Notes under the pieces: model-generated
Databases searched by the model: none
Told to the model about the DNA's origin: nothing
Seen by the model: only the letters and a program-made list of their open reading frames with translations
Shown: one piece after another, positions 41,701 to 50,397 of the stretch
How positions within the stretch are numbered: the stretch's first letter is position 1
Layout: each line of letters opens with the position of its first letter
Program-made: the position numbers and the translations under genes
DNA from: Phycisphaeraceae bacterium
GTDB lineage: Bacteria; Planctomycetota; Phycisphaerae; Phycisphaerales; Phycisphaeraceae
Assembly (NCBI GenBank): GCA_029260715.1
Contig: JAJDCS010000034.1
Coordinates: 62,001 to 126,000 of the forward strand
Direction: 5' to 3'
Length of the DNA: 64,000 bases

Positions 41701-44700
41701 CACGACTATTTCGGTGGCTGTGGCTGCGGGCGAATTCATCACCGCTACGGCAACGGTAGACAACGGCGGCGGGAATTACGCGGACACCTCTGAATTTGCG
41801 CTGAATGTAGTGGCTGCGGCGGTGAATGATGCGCCGGTGCTGGACAACGCGGGTGCGATGGTGCTGACGGATATCGCTGAGGACGACTTGACGAGTGCGG
41901 GTGACACGGTGGCTGCGATTGTGGCGTCGGCGGGTGGTGACCGTATCACGGACGTTGACGCGGGTGCTGTTGAGGGTATCGCGGTGATCGGGGTGGATGA
42001 TACGAACGGTCAGTGGCAGTACGACGACGGGGGTGGGTTCGCTGCTTTTGGTGCGGTTGCGGGTAATTCGGCGGTGCTGTTGGACGCGACGTCTCTGATC
42101 CGGTTCGTGCCGAACGCGGACTATGTGGGGAGTGCTGGGAATATTACGTTCCGCGCTTGGGACGTGACGGCGGGTGCTGACGGTGACGTGGGTGTTGACG
42201 TGACGACGAACGGCGGGACGACGCCTTATAGCACGGCGACGGAGACGGCGACGCTGAGTGTGACGGCGGTGAATGATGCGCCGGTTAATAGTGTGCCTGG
42301 TGTTCAGTTAACGAATGAAGACACGGCTCTGGTGCTGTCCACGGGTAACGGGAATTTGATTTCGATTAGCGACGTTGATGCGGGCGGCGCCACGGTGCAG
42401 GTGACGCTGACGGGGACGAACGGGACGCTGACGCTGGCGGGGACGGGGGGGCTGGTGTTTGGTGTGGGTGACGGCACGGCTGACGCGACGATGACGTTTA
42501 CGGGGACGATCGCGGACATTAACACGGCGTTGGACGGTTTGAGCTTTGACCCCACGCCCGCATTTAACGGGGCGGCGGGTATACAGATTGTGACGGACGA
42601 CCTGGGGAACACCGGTGCGGGCGGTGCGCAGAGCGACACGGACACGGTGAATATTACGGTTGGTGCGGTGAATGATCCGCCTGTGAATAGTGTGCCCGGG
42701 ACACAGGCGACGGATCAGAACACGGCGCTGACGTTCTCGGTGGGTAACGGGAATTTGGTTTCGATCAGTGATGTTGACGCTGGGGCTGGTGCGGTTGAGG
42801 TGACGCTGACGGCGACGAACGGGACGCTGACGCTGTCGGGGACGGCGGGGCTTGCGTTTGGTGTGGGTGACGGCACGGCTGACGCGACGATGACGTTTAC
42901 GGGAACGGTGGGGGACATCAACACGGCGTTGGACGGTTTGGTTTATGACCCGACGCCAGCGTACTTCGGGCCTGCGAGTTTGCAGATTGTGACGGACGAC
43001 CAAGGGAACACGGGCCTGGGCGGTGCTCAGACCGACAACGACACGGTTGTTATTCAGGTGCTTCCGCCGTTCGCGATCAGCGGGAGGGTTTATGAGGACG
43101 TGAACGGCAACGCGGACGTGCTTGACGACGGCGCGTTCGCTGGGGCGGTGACGGTGTCGCTGTACCAAGACGACGGGGACGGTGTGCCCGACGCGGGCGA
43201 TGCGTTTTTGAGCAACACGGCGACCGACGTGACGGGGTTCTACGCGTTTGTGAATCTTTTCCCGGACACGTACTGGGTTGTGATTGATTCGAAGACGGTG
43301 GCTCCGACGGCTGGGTTCAACGCGACGTTTGGGCAGGGTGACGTTTGGGCGGAGCAGACGTACGGGCCTACGGGGTCGGTTTCTTTCAATGGTGCGTTTG
43401 GTTTCAGCGGCGGTGACGGTGCGTTTTATGGGGGTATGCGGGGAGAGGTTTCTGACGACGCGGCGGCGTTGGCGACGTCGGAGCACGTGACGCGGGTGGT
43501 AATTGTCGCGTCGAGTATGCCCAATATGGATTACGGGTTTAGCTTCAACGCGGTGACACGCACGGGCGACGGGGACGACGACGGTGGCAACAACCGGACG
43601 GTGCAGGGTAGCTTGCGTCAGTTCATCCAGAACAGCAATGCGGTGGTGGGTGTGAACAGCAGTCAATTTGCGATTGCGACGACGGACTCGAATTTTAATG
43701 GTTCGGGCAACGGCGAGTTCACGATCAGCCCGGTGTCGGCGTTGCCGGTGATGACGGACGCGGTGGTGATCGACGGCACGACGCAGGCGGGATACGGGGG
43801 GACGCCGATTATCGAGCTGGACGGCACGGGCGCGGGTGGCGGCGTGGACGGGTTGAGCGTTAGCGCGGGGGGCAGCACGGTGCGTGGGCTGGTGGTGAAT
43901 AACTTTGGCGGGGCGGGTATTCGGCTGAGCACCAACGGCGGGAACGTGGTGGAGCGTAACTATATAGGTACGGGCGTGACCGGCGCGGTTGCGGCTGGGA
44001 ACGGGCGGGGTGTGCTGATCGAGCTGGGGTCCGGTAATAACGTGATCGGCGGCGTCGGGGTGGGCAACTTGATCGCGTTTAACGGTGCGCAGGGGGTGGC
44101 GGTGACGGGGGCGGGCTCGACGGGCAACGCGGTTCTGGGCAACGCGATCCACACGAACGGTGGGCTTGGCATTGATCTTGGGGCGGACGGTGTGACGGGC
44201 AACGACGCGGGGGACGGCGACGGGGGCGCGAACAACCTTCAGAACTTCCCGCTGCTGGTGACGGCGGTGACGACGGGCGCGTTGATCACGATTGACGGGA
44301 CGCTTAACAGCGCGGCGAGCACGACGTACCGGCTGGAGTTTTTCGTGAACAGCGCGGCTGACGGCAGCGGCCACGGTGAGGGGCAGACGCTGCTTGGTGT
44401 GGCGACGGTGACGACGGACGGCGCGGGCAACGCGGTGTTTAGCGAGTCATTCGCGGCGGCGATCGCCATTGGCCAGGCAGTGACGGTGACGGCGACGGTC
44501 GATCTGGGCGGCGGCAGCTACGGGGACACGTCTGAGTTCGCGTTGAACGCTTCGGCGATCAACCCGAACGCGGCGCCGGTGAACAGCGTGCCCGGCGACC
44601 AATCGATGAACGAGGGCACGTCGCTGGAGTTTTCGACGGTTGCGGGTAACGCGATTTCGATCAGCGACGCGGACGCCGGGGCGAACCCGGTGCAGGTGAC

Positions 44701-45793
44701 GCTGACGGCGACGGACGGGACGGTGACGCTGTTTGGCACGGCGGGGCTGGTGTTCGGTGTGGGTGACGGCACGGACGACGCGGTGATGACGTTTACGGGG
44801 ACGGTGGCGGCCATCAACACGGCGTTGGACGGGCTGGTGTTTGACCCGACGGCTGGTTTTTCGGGGACGGCGGTGCTGACGATTTTGACGGATGATTTGG
44901 GTAACACGGGCGCGGGCGGTGCGATGACTGACACGGATGCGATCAATATTGTTGTGATCGCGATCCCGACGCCACCGGGCGGCGGCGGCGGTCCACCCCC
45001 ACCGCCCCCTCCACCGCCGCCGCCGCCACCGCCTCCTCCGCCGCCACCACCCCCGCCGCCCCCTCCGCCTCCGGGGGGAGGGGGTCCAGAGCCGCCGCCA
45101 ACCGATCCACCCCCCCCCGCGGGGGGCGGTGGTGGCGGTGATCCGGGTGGCGACCCTGGCGGCGATTCGGGTGGCGACGGCGGCCCGGAAGACGGTGGCG
45201 ATGCCGGCCAAGAAGACGGCGGGGAGGAGGCCGGTCAGGACGACGGCGGCGGTGACGATGGGCCTTTGGATCAGGACACGGGTGATAGCGGGACAACGGA
45301 TTCGGGCACTGGCGACGGTGGTGTGAGCGGGCCTGGTTCGCTGTCTGGTCAGAGCGGTATGGATTTCGGTGGTATGGCTCCGCCTCCGAGCGTGGGCCCG
45401 TCGGGCCCGGGTGATGGGGTTGGCCCTGAGGGCCCTGCGATGGCGTTGGCGCCGACTGGGATTGAGGGTTTGTCTGAGGAGACGGCCCAGGAATTGGTGA
45501 ACCAGTTGAACGAGATCAAGAAAGAAGTTGAAGAGTCGAGCACGATGGCGGACGTTGCGGTGAGCACGACGCTTGGCGTTTCGTCGACGCTCTCGATGAC
45601 GTACGTGGTTTACGTGCTCCGCGGCACGTCGCTGCTGGCGTCGGTGCTGTCGAACATGCCCGCATGGCGGATGTTCGACCCGCTGCCCATTCTCGACACG
45701 TGGGAGGGCGACGGGACCGCGGGCGGCGCGGGATCGGATGATGATGAAAAGGATGACGACGCCGAGAAGCGGCTGCGAGACATGATGAAGTAA
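35732..45793 (+). CDS. Giant LEPR-XLL surface protein with beta-helix repeats
   Basis: About 3,353 residues from the GTG at 35732, which has AAGGAG nine bases upstream; the frame extends to 35624. The LEPRVLYS signal is at 43-50. CSLREA-like blocks (SLREAIEAANN, SLREAITAANN) occur near 55-105, 470-530 and 1190-1255, with a related one near 2610. Long arrays of right-handed beta-helix turns follow each: GNYIGxD, TIGGTTAxERNVISGN. Near 2030-2445 are Ig/cadherin-like domains; near 2448-2607 an SdrD-B-like domain (ISGRVYEDVNGN). Then come a poly-Pro run (about 3087-3113), an acidic Gly/Asp-rich linker and a C-terminal segment (GVSSTLSMTYVVYVLRG; MPAWRMFDPLPIL) of the kind ending giant LEPR-XLL proteins. 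Cell-surface adhesion is likely. Confidence 0.88.
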   Translation: MSDGLLAQALDVWLTQLARRRMRQQCRARALESQRMRPLFEQLEPRVLYSTVTVDSTTDVDDGDTSSIAALIATPGADGFISLREAIEAANNDSGVTDTINFNIPGAGPHTISLGSGFDNIDDPVIIDGTTEPDYAGTPVIELDGSGAGGADGFHFHGGSDGSIIRGLVINRFSGDGIEIHGAIDNVIIEGNYIGLDTTGTVDLGNSGEGIYAQGGGNNLTIGGSTAAQRNVISGNTASGIEIDGGSGHVVQGNYIGVAADGTTALGNSAWGIEVKGSATSTTIGGTAAGEGNIVANNGNDGIAITGAATTGITMLRNAIFDNGSIGIDLRNDGVTNNDANDGDGDANNRQNFPLLSRGVTDGAGNITIHGTLDTDGLTQDYRVEFYKNSIATGQDSLIHGEGETYLGFATVTTDGSGDATFSVPFAVTVAVGEFITATVTVDNGGGSYGDTSEFSKNIEATASTGAVVTVDTTNDTVDGDTSSIGALLADKGADGFVSLREAITAANNTTNNTNPDTIQFNIAGAGPHVISPTSALPAITDAVIIDGTTEPDFAGTPVVRVDGNSAGGGADGFDITAGGSTVRGLMITRFSDDGIDLQGGGDGNTIEGNYIGTDGVSDLGNGSNGIDIDGGSDNNTIGGTTAAQRNLIAGNAGHGIDIDGVDGTTVEGNYIGLAADGTTVRANDGTGVFIQGGATNTTVGGTTSSSRNVISGNAVSGIEINASDGVVVKGNYIGLDATGATDTGNTSDGVRITNGSDNTVVGGTTAGERNVISGNNRYGVYINGGDGNTVQGSYIGTDQGGTVDRGNSNHGVLIDNGATNTTIGGTVAGSGNLISGNNGSGIEFNAAGAVGNVVKGNYIGTDFNGTADLGNTVDGIEVFSSLNLTIGGTTALERNILSGNDDDGLEFNPGSDGYIVIGNYVGIGADGTTVLANDEDGLLLQSGSPNGTVGGTTAGERNVISGNTINGIRLEDDSITIQGNYIGVAADGVTARGNTSHGIYIDSGADNNTIGGTAAGAGNLIANNGGDGITLISTNAGNAILGNSMFANTGLGIDLANNGVTNNDGNDGDSGANGLQNFPVITSAVTTGTQITFGGTFDTNLATQDYRVEFFWNPTGDASGNGEGVGFIGATTVTTNGSGDGTFAGVMFTVPIAAGVVVTATATVDNGAGSYGNSSEFGANFAVTGGTVLVVDTTSDVIDGTTTSIAALLAARGADGVISLREAITAANNTAGTDTIYFNIPDPLVGGAHTIVLGSALPSITEAVVIDASTEPDYGGTPVIELDGSGAGAVDGLTLAAGSGGSTVRGLIINQFNGNGIVIASGSNGNTIAGNYIGTDVAGTGASANSGDGINIASNTNTIGGTTAADRNVISGNTGDGIDVAGDSNVIEGNYIGTDAAGTGAVANTNGIHLSGGADSNQIGGTTAGERNVISGNSNDGVRIDGATTTTIEGNYIGTNAAGTAAVANTQEGVSLLNTTTNTTIGGAVAGAGNVISGNSGNGVEIAGTSTGTVVRGNTIGLNAAGNADVGNTGHGVLISTNGIVVGGTTAAERNVISGNDSNGVHITGDSNTVEGNYIGLDATGATDLGNTGDGIEINGGASNTIGGTTAAERNVISGNDVSGIHITGAGATGNTVEGNYIGLDQGGTLDRGNTSRGVQVDGGSASNTIGGAAAGAGNVVSGNAIGIYFSSAGTGHVVSGNYVGTNAAGGAAVGNSNDGIEVTNTDNVTIGGTTANERNVISGNGDDGINVDNSTGVVIQGNYIGLGADGSTVVANAGDGVLFELSADGNTVGGTAAAERNVIAGNGNHGVHVNNSDSNTIQGNYIGVASDGTTARGNTAHGVFVANGSLNNAVGGVAAGAGNIIANNTLDGIAVTGASTGNALLSNVIYGNTGLGIDLVNDGVTANDGDDPDAGANNLQNFPVLTEVDIDSPTQITVAGTLDTDGLTQDYRIEFYRNTIATGEDPTSQGEGEDFLGFITVTTDGAGDATFSTTISVAVAAGEFITATATVDNGGGNYADTSEFALNVVAAAVNDAPVLDNAGAMVLTDIAEDDLTSAGDTVAAIVASAGGDRITDVDAGAVEGIAVIGVDDTNGQWQYDDGGGFAAFGAVAGNSAVLLDATSLIRFVPNADYVGSAGNITFRAWDVTAGADGDVGVDVTTNGGTTPYSTATETATLSVTAVNDAPVNSVPGVQLTNEDTALVLSTGNGNLISISDVDAGGATVQVTLTGTNGTLTLAGTGGLVFGVGDGTADATMTFTGTIADINTALDGLSFDPTPAFNGAAGIQIVTDDLGNTGAGGAQSDTDTVNITVGAVNDPPVNSVPGTQATDQNTALTFSVGNGNLVSISDVDAGAGAVEVTLTATNGTLTLSGTAGLAFGVGDGTADATMTFTGTVGDINTALDGLVYDPTPAYFGPASLQIVTDDQGNTGLGGAQTDNDTVVIQVLPPFAISGRVYEDVNGNADVLDDGAFAGAVTVSLYQDDGDGVPDAGDAFLSNTATDVTGFYAFVNLFPDTYWVVIDSKTVAPTAGFNATFGQGDVWAEQTYGPTGSVSFNGAFGFSGGDGAFYGGMRGEVSDDAAALATSEHVTRVVIVASSMPNMDYGFSFNAVTRTGDGDDDGGNNRTVQGSLRQFIQNSNAVVGVNSSQFAIATTDSNFNGSGNGEFTISPVSALPVMTDAVVIDGTTQAGYGGTPIIELDGTGAGGGVDGLSVSAGGSTVRGLVVNNFGGAGIRLSTNGGNVVERNYIGTGVTGAVAAGNGRGVLIELGSGNNVIGGVGVGNLIAFNGAQGVAVTGAGSTGNAVLGNAIHTNGGLGIDLGADGVTGNDAGDGDGGANNLQNFPLLVTAVTTGALITIDGTLNSAASTTYRLEFFVNSAADGSGHGEGQTLLGVATVTTDGAGNAVFSESFAAAIAIGQAVTVTATVDLGGGSYGDTSEFALNASAINPNAAPVNSVPGDQSMNEGTSLEFSTVAGNAISISDADAGANPVQVTLTATDGTVTLFGTAGLVFGVGDGTDDAVMTFTGTVAAINTALDGLVFDPTAGFSGTAVLTILTDDLGNTGAGGAMTDTDAINIVVIAIPTPPGGGGGPPPPPPPPPPPPPPPPPPPPPPPPPPPGGGGPEPPPTDPPPPAGGGGGGDPGGDPGGDSGGDGGPEDGGDAGQEDGGEEAGQDDGGGDDGPLDQDTGDSGTTDSGTGDGGVSGPGSLSGQSGMDFGGMAPPPSVGPSGPGDGVGPEGPAMALAPTGIEGLSEETAQELVNQLNEIKKEVEESSTMADVAVSTTLGVSSTLSMTYVVYVLRGTSLLASVLSNMPAWRMFDPLPILDTWEGDGTAGGAGSDDDEKDDDAEKRLRDMMK

Positions 45794-45852
45794 TCCGCCC
45801 GCGCGGCCCGTGTGGGCTGAGCGCGGGGCAGGATTGGGGACGGTGTATTAAG

Positions 45853-48384
45853 TTGCGTAAGTATTTACGTATATCGACGACCACCCGCCTGAGTCTGGGC
45901 TTGATCGCCCTGACGCTGAGCGTTTTGTCGATGGCGCAGGTGATCGGGATTTATCCCGATCCGACGAAGGCGATCATCGAAGGGCGTTTGGAGCTGTGCG
46001 AGACGGTGGGTGTTCACTGCGCGTCGGCGGTGCGCGACACGATCGACGTGGACAGTATCAAGGCGACGATTTCGGCGCTGGTGGCGAGGAACGAGCAGGT
46101 GCTGTCGGCGGCGCTGCGTAAGCAAGACGGTGAGCTGTTGGCGAAGTCGGGCGACCACGATAAGCACTGGCAGGGCGCCGACCCCGAGACGTCGACGCCG
46201 ATGCACATGCGCATCCCGATTGTGCGTGGTTCGGAGCGTTGGGGGACGGTTGAGATCGCGTTTACGGACTTGTACGGCGAGGGTTTCTGGGCGTGGCTGA
46301 GTCACCCGATCGTGAGCGTGATGGCGTTTGTGGGTATCAGCGGGTTCGTGGCGTTTGTGTTCTACCTGAAACGGACGCTCAAGCAGCTCAACCCGCAGTC
46401 GGTGATCCCCGAGCGTATCCAGGCGATGCTCAACACGCTGGCTGAGGGGTTGGTGGTGTTGGACAAGAATGAGTACATCGTGATGGTCAACGAGACGTTC
46501 GCGCAGTACATGGGTCAGGCGTCGGAGAAGCTGCAGGGGCGCAAGCTTTCGTCGCTGAAGTGGACGCGTGTTGAGGCGGCGGCGGAGGGTGAGGAGGCGT
46601 TGCCGTGGCTTCAGACGCTCAAGGACGGCAGCCGGCACGTGGGTGTGGCGATGCGGTCGCCCAATATTGATGAGAAGGTGAGCACGCTGACGGTGAACAC
46701 GGCGCCCGTGCTTGGCGGCGACGGCAAGACGCGGGGCGTGTTGGCGACCTTTGACGACGTGACGGCGGTGGAGCAGAAGAACGTGCAGTTGAACGACATG
46801 ATCTCGATGCTCAAGAAGTCGCGTGACCAGATCACGAAGCAGAACGAGGAGTTGCAGCGTCTGGCCACGCGCGACGTCCTGACGGGGTGCCTGAACCGGC
46901 GTTCGCTGTTCGACCAGTTTGATGCGATGTGGAAGATGGCTGAGGAGCAGGGGACGGACATCGGTTGCATTATGTTGGACGTAGATAAGTTCAAGTCTGT
47001 GAACGACACGCACGGCCACTCCAAGGGCGACGACGTGTTGCGTGAGGTGGCCAAGACGCTGCTGGATTTGGCGGACGAGATGCACCTGGTGTGCCGTTAC
47101 GGTGGCGAGGAGTTTACGATTTTGATGCCGCACAGCAACGTGGACGAGGCGGGCGAGATGGCGGAGAAGTTCCGTGCGGAGATCGAGGTTCGTCACTGCG
47201 GCGGTCTGGATATCACGTCGAGCTTCGGTGTGTCGGCGAAGTCTCTGGGTGCCGCTTCGCCGCAGGATATGCTCGACCAGGCGGACAAGTCGCTTTACGC
47301 GGCGAAGCGTGGCGGGCGTAACAAAGTGGTGCAGTGGAACACGCTGCCGGCGGATGCGCCGTCCGGTGAGCACGAGTCGCCCGCTGCCGAAGCGGAGCCC
47401 GAGGAGAAGGTCGCCCAGCAGGAGCAAGACGACGGCTCTTTCATCCCGTTCCAGGCGGTGACGGGGTTGTTGGCGGCGTTGTCGCAGCGTGACCCGGCGA
47501 CAGCCCAGCACAGCAGGCGCGTGGCGGACCTGTGCGTGATGGTGGCGAAGGAGACGATGTCGGCGAGGGATTGCTTTGTGCTTGAGACGGCGGCGCTGAT
47601 GCACGACATCGGTAAGCTTGGTATCCCCGAGTCGATTTTGCAGAAGCCCGGCCCGCTGACGGAGGAGGAGCAGCACGTGATGCGTCTGCACGACGAGATG
47701 GGGGTGGCGATTGTGAACGCGACGTTCGCGTCGCGTGAATTGACGGAGATTATCGAGACGCACCACTCGTGGTACTGCGGCCACCCCACGCGTCCCGGCT
47801 TGCCTTTGGGCGAGGACATTCCTTTGAAGGCGAGGATGTTGTCGATCGCGGACGCGTTCGATGCGATGGTTTCGGATCGGCCGTACCGCGATGGGATGCC
47901 CAACGAGGACGCGTTTAAGGAGTTGCGTCGTTGTTCGGGGACGCAGTTCGACGCGGGGCTTGCCGAGCGGTTTATTGAGGTGGTGACGGCGCGGTTCGAG
48001 GCTGGTTACGACTACCACGGCAGCGCGATGGGTAATCTGGACTCGATCACGCCTCGGTTGACGTGGCAGCTGGATCAGGCGATCGACAAGCTATCGCAGG
48101 CGTACCAGGCGAAAGATTTTACTTCGCTGTCGCTTCTGGCTGGTCAGCTGAAGCTTGCCGCGGGGCACATGGGGCTTGGGAAGATTGTTGAGTTGGCGCA
48201 GGACGTTGAGCGGTCGGTGTCTACCGAGGCTGATCTTGAGAAGGTCTCACGTTTGGCGGGCGAGTTGCTTGGTATGTGCCAGACGGGGTCTCCGGAGGAG
48301 GGCGGTGCGATCGAGGAAGCCGCGGCGGGTTCCGAGTCGGCCGACGGGGTCGTGCGGCAGGAGGGGGATGGGGATACGCCGTAG
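45853..48384 (+). CDS. PAS-GGDEF-HD-GYP-Hpt-like c-di-GMP enzyme
   Basis: 843 residues from a TTG 59 bases after the giant gene. Two membrane segments (about 10-30 and 152-172) enclose a periplasmic sensor region. A PAS domain (about 185-310) and a short coiled coil lead to a GGDEF domain with active RYGGEEF (417-421) and TRDVLTGCLNRR, so it is a likely diguanylate cyclase. The HD-GYP domain (about 530-700) keeps HDIGKLGIP (584-585), but the GYP motif reads HHSWYCGHPTRPGLP instead of HHExxDGxGYP, so phosphodiesterase activity is uncertain. The C-terminal 100 residues are helical and Hpt-like, lacking a clear phospho-His motif. Confidence 0.88.
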   Translation: MRKYLRISTTTRLSLGLIALTLSVLSMAQVIGIYPDPTKAIIEGRLELCETVGVHCASAVRDTIDVDSIKATISALVARNEQVLSAALRKQDGELLAKSGDHDKHWQGADPETSTPMHMRIPIVRGSERWGTVEIAFTDLYGEGFWAWLSHPIVSVMAFVGISGFVAFVFYLKRTLKQLNPQSVIPERIQAMLNTLAEGLVVLDKNEYIVMVNETFAQYMGQASEKLQGRKLSSLKWTRVEAAAEGEEALPWLQTLKDGSRHVGVAMRSPNIDEKVSTLTVNTAPVLGGDGKTRGVLATFDDVTAVEQKNVQLNDMISMLKKSRDQITKQNEELQRLATRDVLTGCLNRRSLFDQFDAMWKMAEEQGTDIGCIMLDVDKFKSVNDTHGHSKGDDVLREVAKTLLDLADEMHLVCRYGGEEFTILMPHSNVDEAGEMAEKFRAEIEVRHCGGLDITSSFGVSAKSLGAASPQDMLDQADKSLYAAKRGGRNKVVQWNTLPADAPSGEHESPAAEAEPEEKVAQQEQDDGSFIPFQAVTGLLAALSQRDPATAQHSRRVADLCVMVAKETMSARDCFVLETAALMHDIGKLGIPESILQKPGPLTEEEQHVMRLHDEMGVAIVNATFASRELTEIIETHHSWYCGHPTRPGLPLGEDIPLKARMLSIADAFDAMVSDRPYRDGMPNEDAFKELRRCSGTQFDAGLAERFIEVVTARFEAGYDYHGSAMGNLDSITPRLTWQLDQAIDKLSQAYQAKDFTSLSLLAGQLKLAAGHMGLGKIVELAQDVERSVSTEADLEKVSRLAGELLGMCQTGSPEEGGAIEEAAAGSESADGVVRQEGDGDTP

Positions 48385-48576
48385 TGGGGGGCTGGGGCAC
48401 GCTTTGCTTAGCCCGATGCACGCGGCGGAGGACATGGTCCAGCGGGCTGGTCTATCGACCTGCGACCGGTGCAGCGAGCATGAGAGAGCACACTTTGTCC
48501 GCTTTAGGCGGATCAAGGTGTGTCACCCGGCATACCCTCCGCCGACCAATTCCAAGATCGAACGATCTCGCCATAT

Positions 48577-48614
48577 GGACCGCTTCCTGATCCGCCTGAG
48601 GCGGACGGCTCGTG
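48577..48614 (+). repeat. Hairpin repeat D, TCCGCCTGAGGCGGA variant
   Basis: TGGACCGCTTCCTGATCCGC and CTGAGGCGGACGGCTCGT. Within the same 280-base gap are a CACACTTTGTCC / GGATCAAGGTGTG hairpin (about 48489-48520) and GGGGCACGCTTTGCTTAGCC (48394-48413). Confidence 0.65.
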
Positions 48615-48665
48615 GCGGATGGTTAAAGATTAATCCGTGTGTGTTATGCATCTAGCAGGGTTACA

Positions 48666-49232
48666 ATGCTATTTATGCCCACCGTGCGTCTTAGCTTGCA
48701 GCATACGGCTGTGCTGATGGTTGATATGCAGGAGAAGCTCCTGGGTCATATGCACAACGCCGAGGCGTTGACGGGTCGTGTGGGTGTGCTTTTGGGCGCT
48801 GCGAAGGCGCTGGCGTTGCCGCTGTTGGTAACGGAGCAGTACCCGAAGGGTCTTGGCGGGACGGTGGCGGGGTTGGCGGGTTATTTGGGTGGTGCGGTTT
48901 GTAGGCAGGAGAAGGTAAAATTCTCGGCATGCGTTGAGCCGGTGCGTGACGCGTTGGTGCGTCACGGTGTGCGGTGTGTGGTGGTGTGTGGGATTGAGGC
49001 GCATGTTTGTATTTTGCAAACGTGCTTGGACCTTGCGGACAGCGGGTTTCTGGTGGGGGTGGCTGTTGACGCGATCGGTTCTCGGAAGCGTGTGGATCAG
49101 GACGCGGCGGTGCTGCGGATGACGCAATCGGGTGTTGTGGCGACGACTGTGGAGTCGGCGATATTGGAGATCGTTCACGAAGCGGGCGGCTCGCGGTTCA
49201 AAGCGGTGTTGCCGTTGATTAAGAGTCCCTAA
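48666..49232 (+). CDS. Isochorismatase-family cysteine hydrolase
   Basis: About 188 residues from ATG 48666 (ATG 48675 is also possible). Catalytic triad positions are present: Asp20 in MVDMQEK, Lys in CRQEKVKFSA and Cys in GIEAHVCILQT, with the cis-peptide VVCGIEAHVC typical of the family. ISOC1/YcaC-like members hydrolyse amides or carbamates. Specificity cannot be predicted. The gap 49233-49470 holds a GCAGCCTTCGGCATGCTGTG hairpin but no gene. Confidence 0.85.
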   Translation: MLFMPTVRLSLQHTAVLMVDMQEKLLGHMHNAEALTGRVGVLLGAAKALALPLLVTEQYPKGLGGTVAGLAGYLGGAVCRQEKVKFSACVEPVRDALVRHGVRCVVVCGIEAHVCILQTCLDLADSGFLVGVAVDAIGSRKRVDQDAAVLRMTQSGVVATTVESAILEIVHEAGGSRFKAVLPLIKSP

Positions 49233-49470
49233 ACAAAATGGACGTCTACCAATTTTTATATTGATGGACTCATTGCTCTCCGCAGACAGCAGCCTTCGGC
49301 ATGCTGTGTGGCACCCATTTTGTTAAGTGCTCTAAAGTAGCCTGGGGTGGTTGGGGGTGCGGCTTGGTGGGTTAGCCGTTGCGTATCGGTGTGATGCTGG
49401 CTAGGCTACAAAATTCCAGTTTGGTATTAATACTGCTTAACCGTGCGAAGCACGCGGGAGTGACGAACAG

Positions 49471-49659
49471 ATGCTAGAAACTTATGAGCAACTCAAAGAG
49501 CTGGTGGTGTCGATCGAGGACGACGTTCGCAAGGCGGCCGGCGGTAACAAGGCCGCTGGGACGCGTGTGCGTAAGCTGTTGCAGGACGTGAAGAACCGGG
49601 CCCAGGCGTTGCGTGTTGAGGTTTTGGAAAACCGGAGCACGCCGTCGGGCGACGCTTAG
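49471..49659 (+). CDS. Histone H1-like (Hc1-type) DNA-binding protein
   Basis: 62 residues, ATG with GGGAG upstream. A helical N-terminal part (YEQLKELVVSIEDDVRKA) and a GNKAAGTRVRKLLQDVK core match the small Hc1-like histone proteins of planctomycetes and chlamydiae. The usual Lys-rich C-terminal tail is missing; it ends STPSGDA. Likely a nucleoid-associated protein, though basic tail-dependent DNA compaction may be weak. Confidence 0.8.
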   Translation: MLETYEQLKELVVSIEDDVRKAAGGNKAAGTRVRKLLQDVKNRAQALRVEVLENRSTPSGDA

Positions 49660-49793
49660 TCGTATGTTTGGCGTCGGGTGTTGCCGGCGTGCCTTGGTGG
49701 TTGGCATAAGCTGTTTGTTAAAAATGGTTTAGATGCGTTTTGCTTGGTTGTTTCGCTTGGTGATAGGGGGGGTGGTTCCCGCGAGTGCCGCCT

Positions 49794-50276
49794 ATGGTTC
49801 CGCCGCTGATTTTTGATATCTCAAGTATTGACATGGGTCGTGTGCAGCATGACACGGCTAGTGTTGAGTCGGTGAATCCGCACCGTGGTGATATGCGGAT
49901 GCTCGACGGTGTGGTGCATATCAACGACGAATGCAACGAGGCGGTGGCTTTTAAGGTTGTTGGTGCGGAAGAGTTCTGGGTTGCGGGTCATATCCCGGGT
50001 CGGCCGCTGCTGCCCGGTGTGTTGATGCTTGAAGCGGCGGCGCAGCTGGCGAGCTATATGACGATCCGGCGCTTGGGTGGTGAGGTGGAGAACCCCTTTT
50101 TGGGTTTTGTGGGGGCAGAGGGTGTGAAGTTTCGCTCTCAGGTTCAGCCTGGCAGCCGTTTATTTATCTTGGGTAAACTCACGAAGTGGCGTCGGCGTCA
50201 GAGCACGTACATGACTCAAGGGTTGGTTGATGGGAACCTTGTGTTTGAGGCGACGATCCAGGGGATGCTCATTTAA
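49794..50276 (+). CDS. FabZ-like 3-hydroxyacyl-ACP dehydratase
   Basis: About 160 residues. The hot-dog active-site motif GHIPGRPLLPGVLMLEAAAQ carries His66 and Glu80 in the FabZ arrangement. NPHRGDMRMLDGV at the N-terminus is the FabZ entrance motif in altered form. It acts in fatty-acid elongation or in a related acyl pathway. An upstream GTG at 49785 is possible. No other fab genes are nearby. Confidence 0.85.
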   Translation: MVPPLIFDISSIDMGRVQHDTASVESVNPHRGDMRMLDGVVHINDECNEAVAFKVVGAEEFWVAGHIPGRPLLPGVLMLEAAAQLASYMTIRRLGGEVENPFLGFVGAEGVKFRSQVQPGSRLFILGKLTKWRRRQSTYMTQGLVDGNLVFEATIQGMLI

Positions 50277-50397
50277 TCGCCTGTTGGTCGCGTGTTGGTT
50301 GAATTCGTATCTCCGGGCTTGTTGACCGCTGGTTTGGTGGTCGGTATTCTTGGGGCCGTATTTGATTATTCGATCAAGACTAACGGGGTCTTACGCG

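Noticed and set aside
42308-44374. 688-residue - strand open frame
   Set aside because: Arg/His/Val-rich antisense shadow of the giant surface protein; no ribosome site or domain.
45865-48018. 717-residue - strand open frame
   Set aside because: Antisense shadow of the GGDEF/HD-GYP gene with Arg/His-rich composition.
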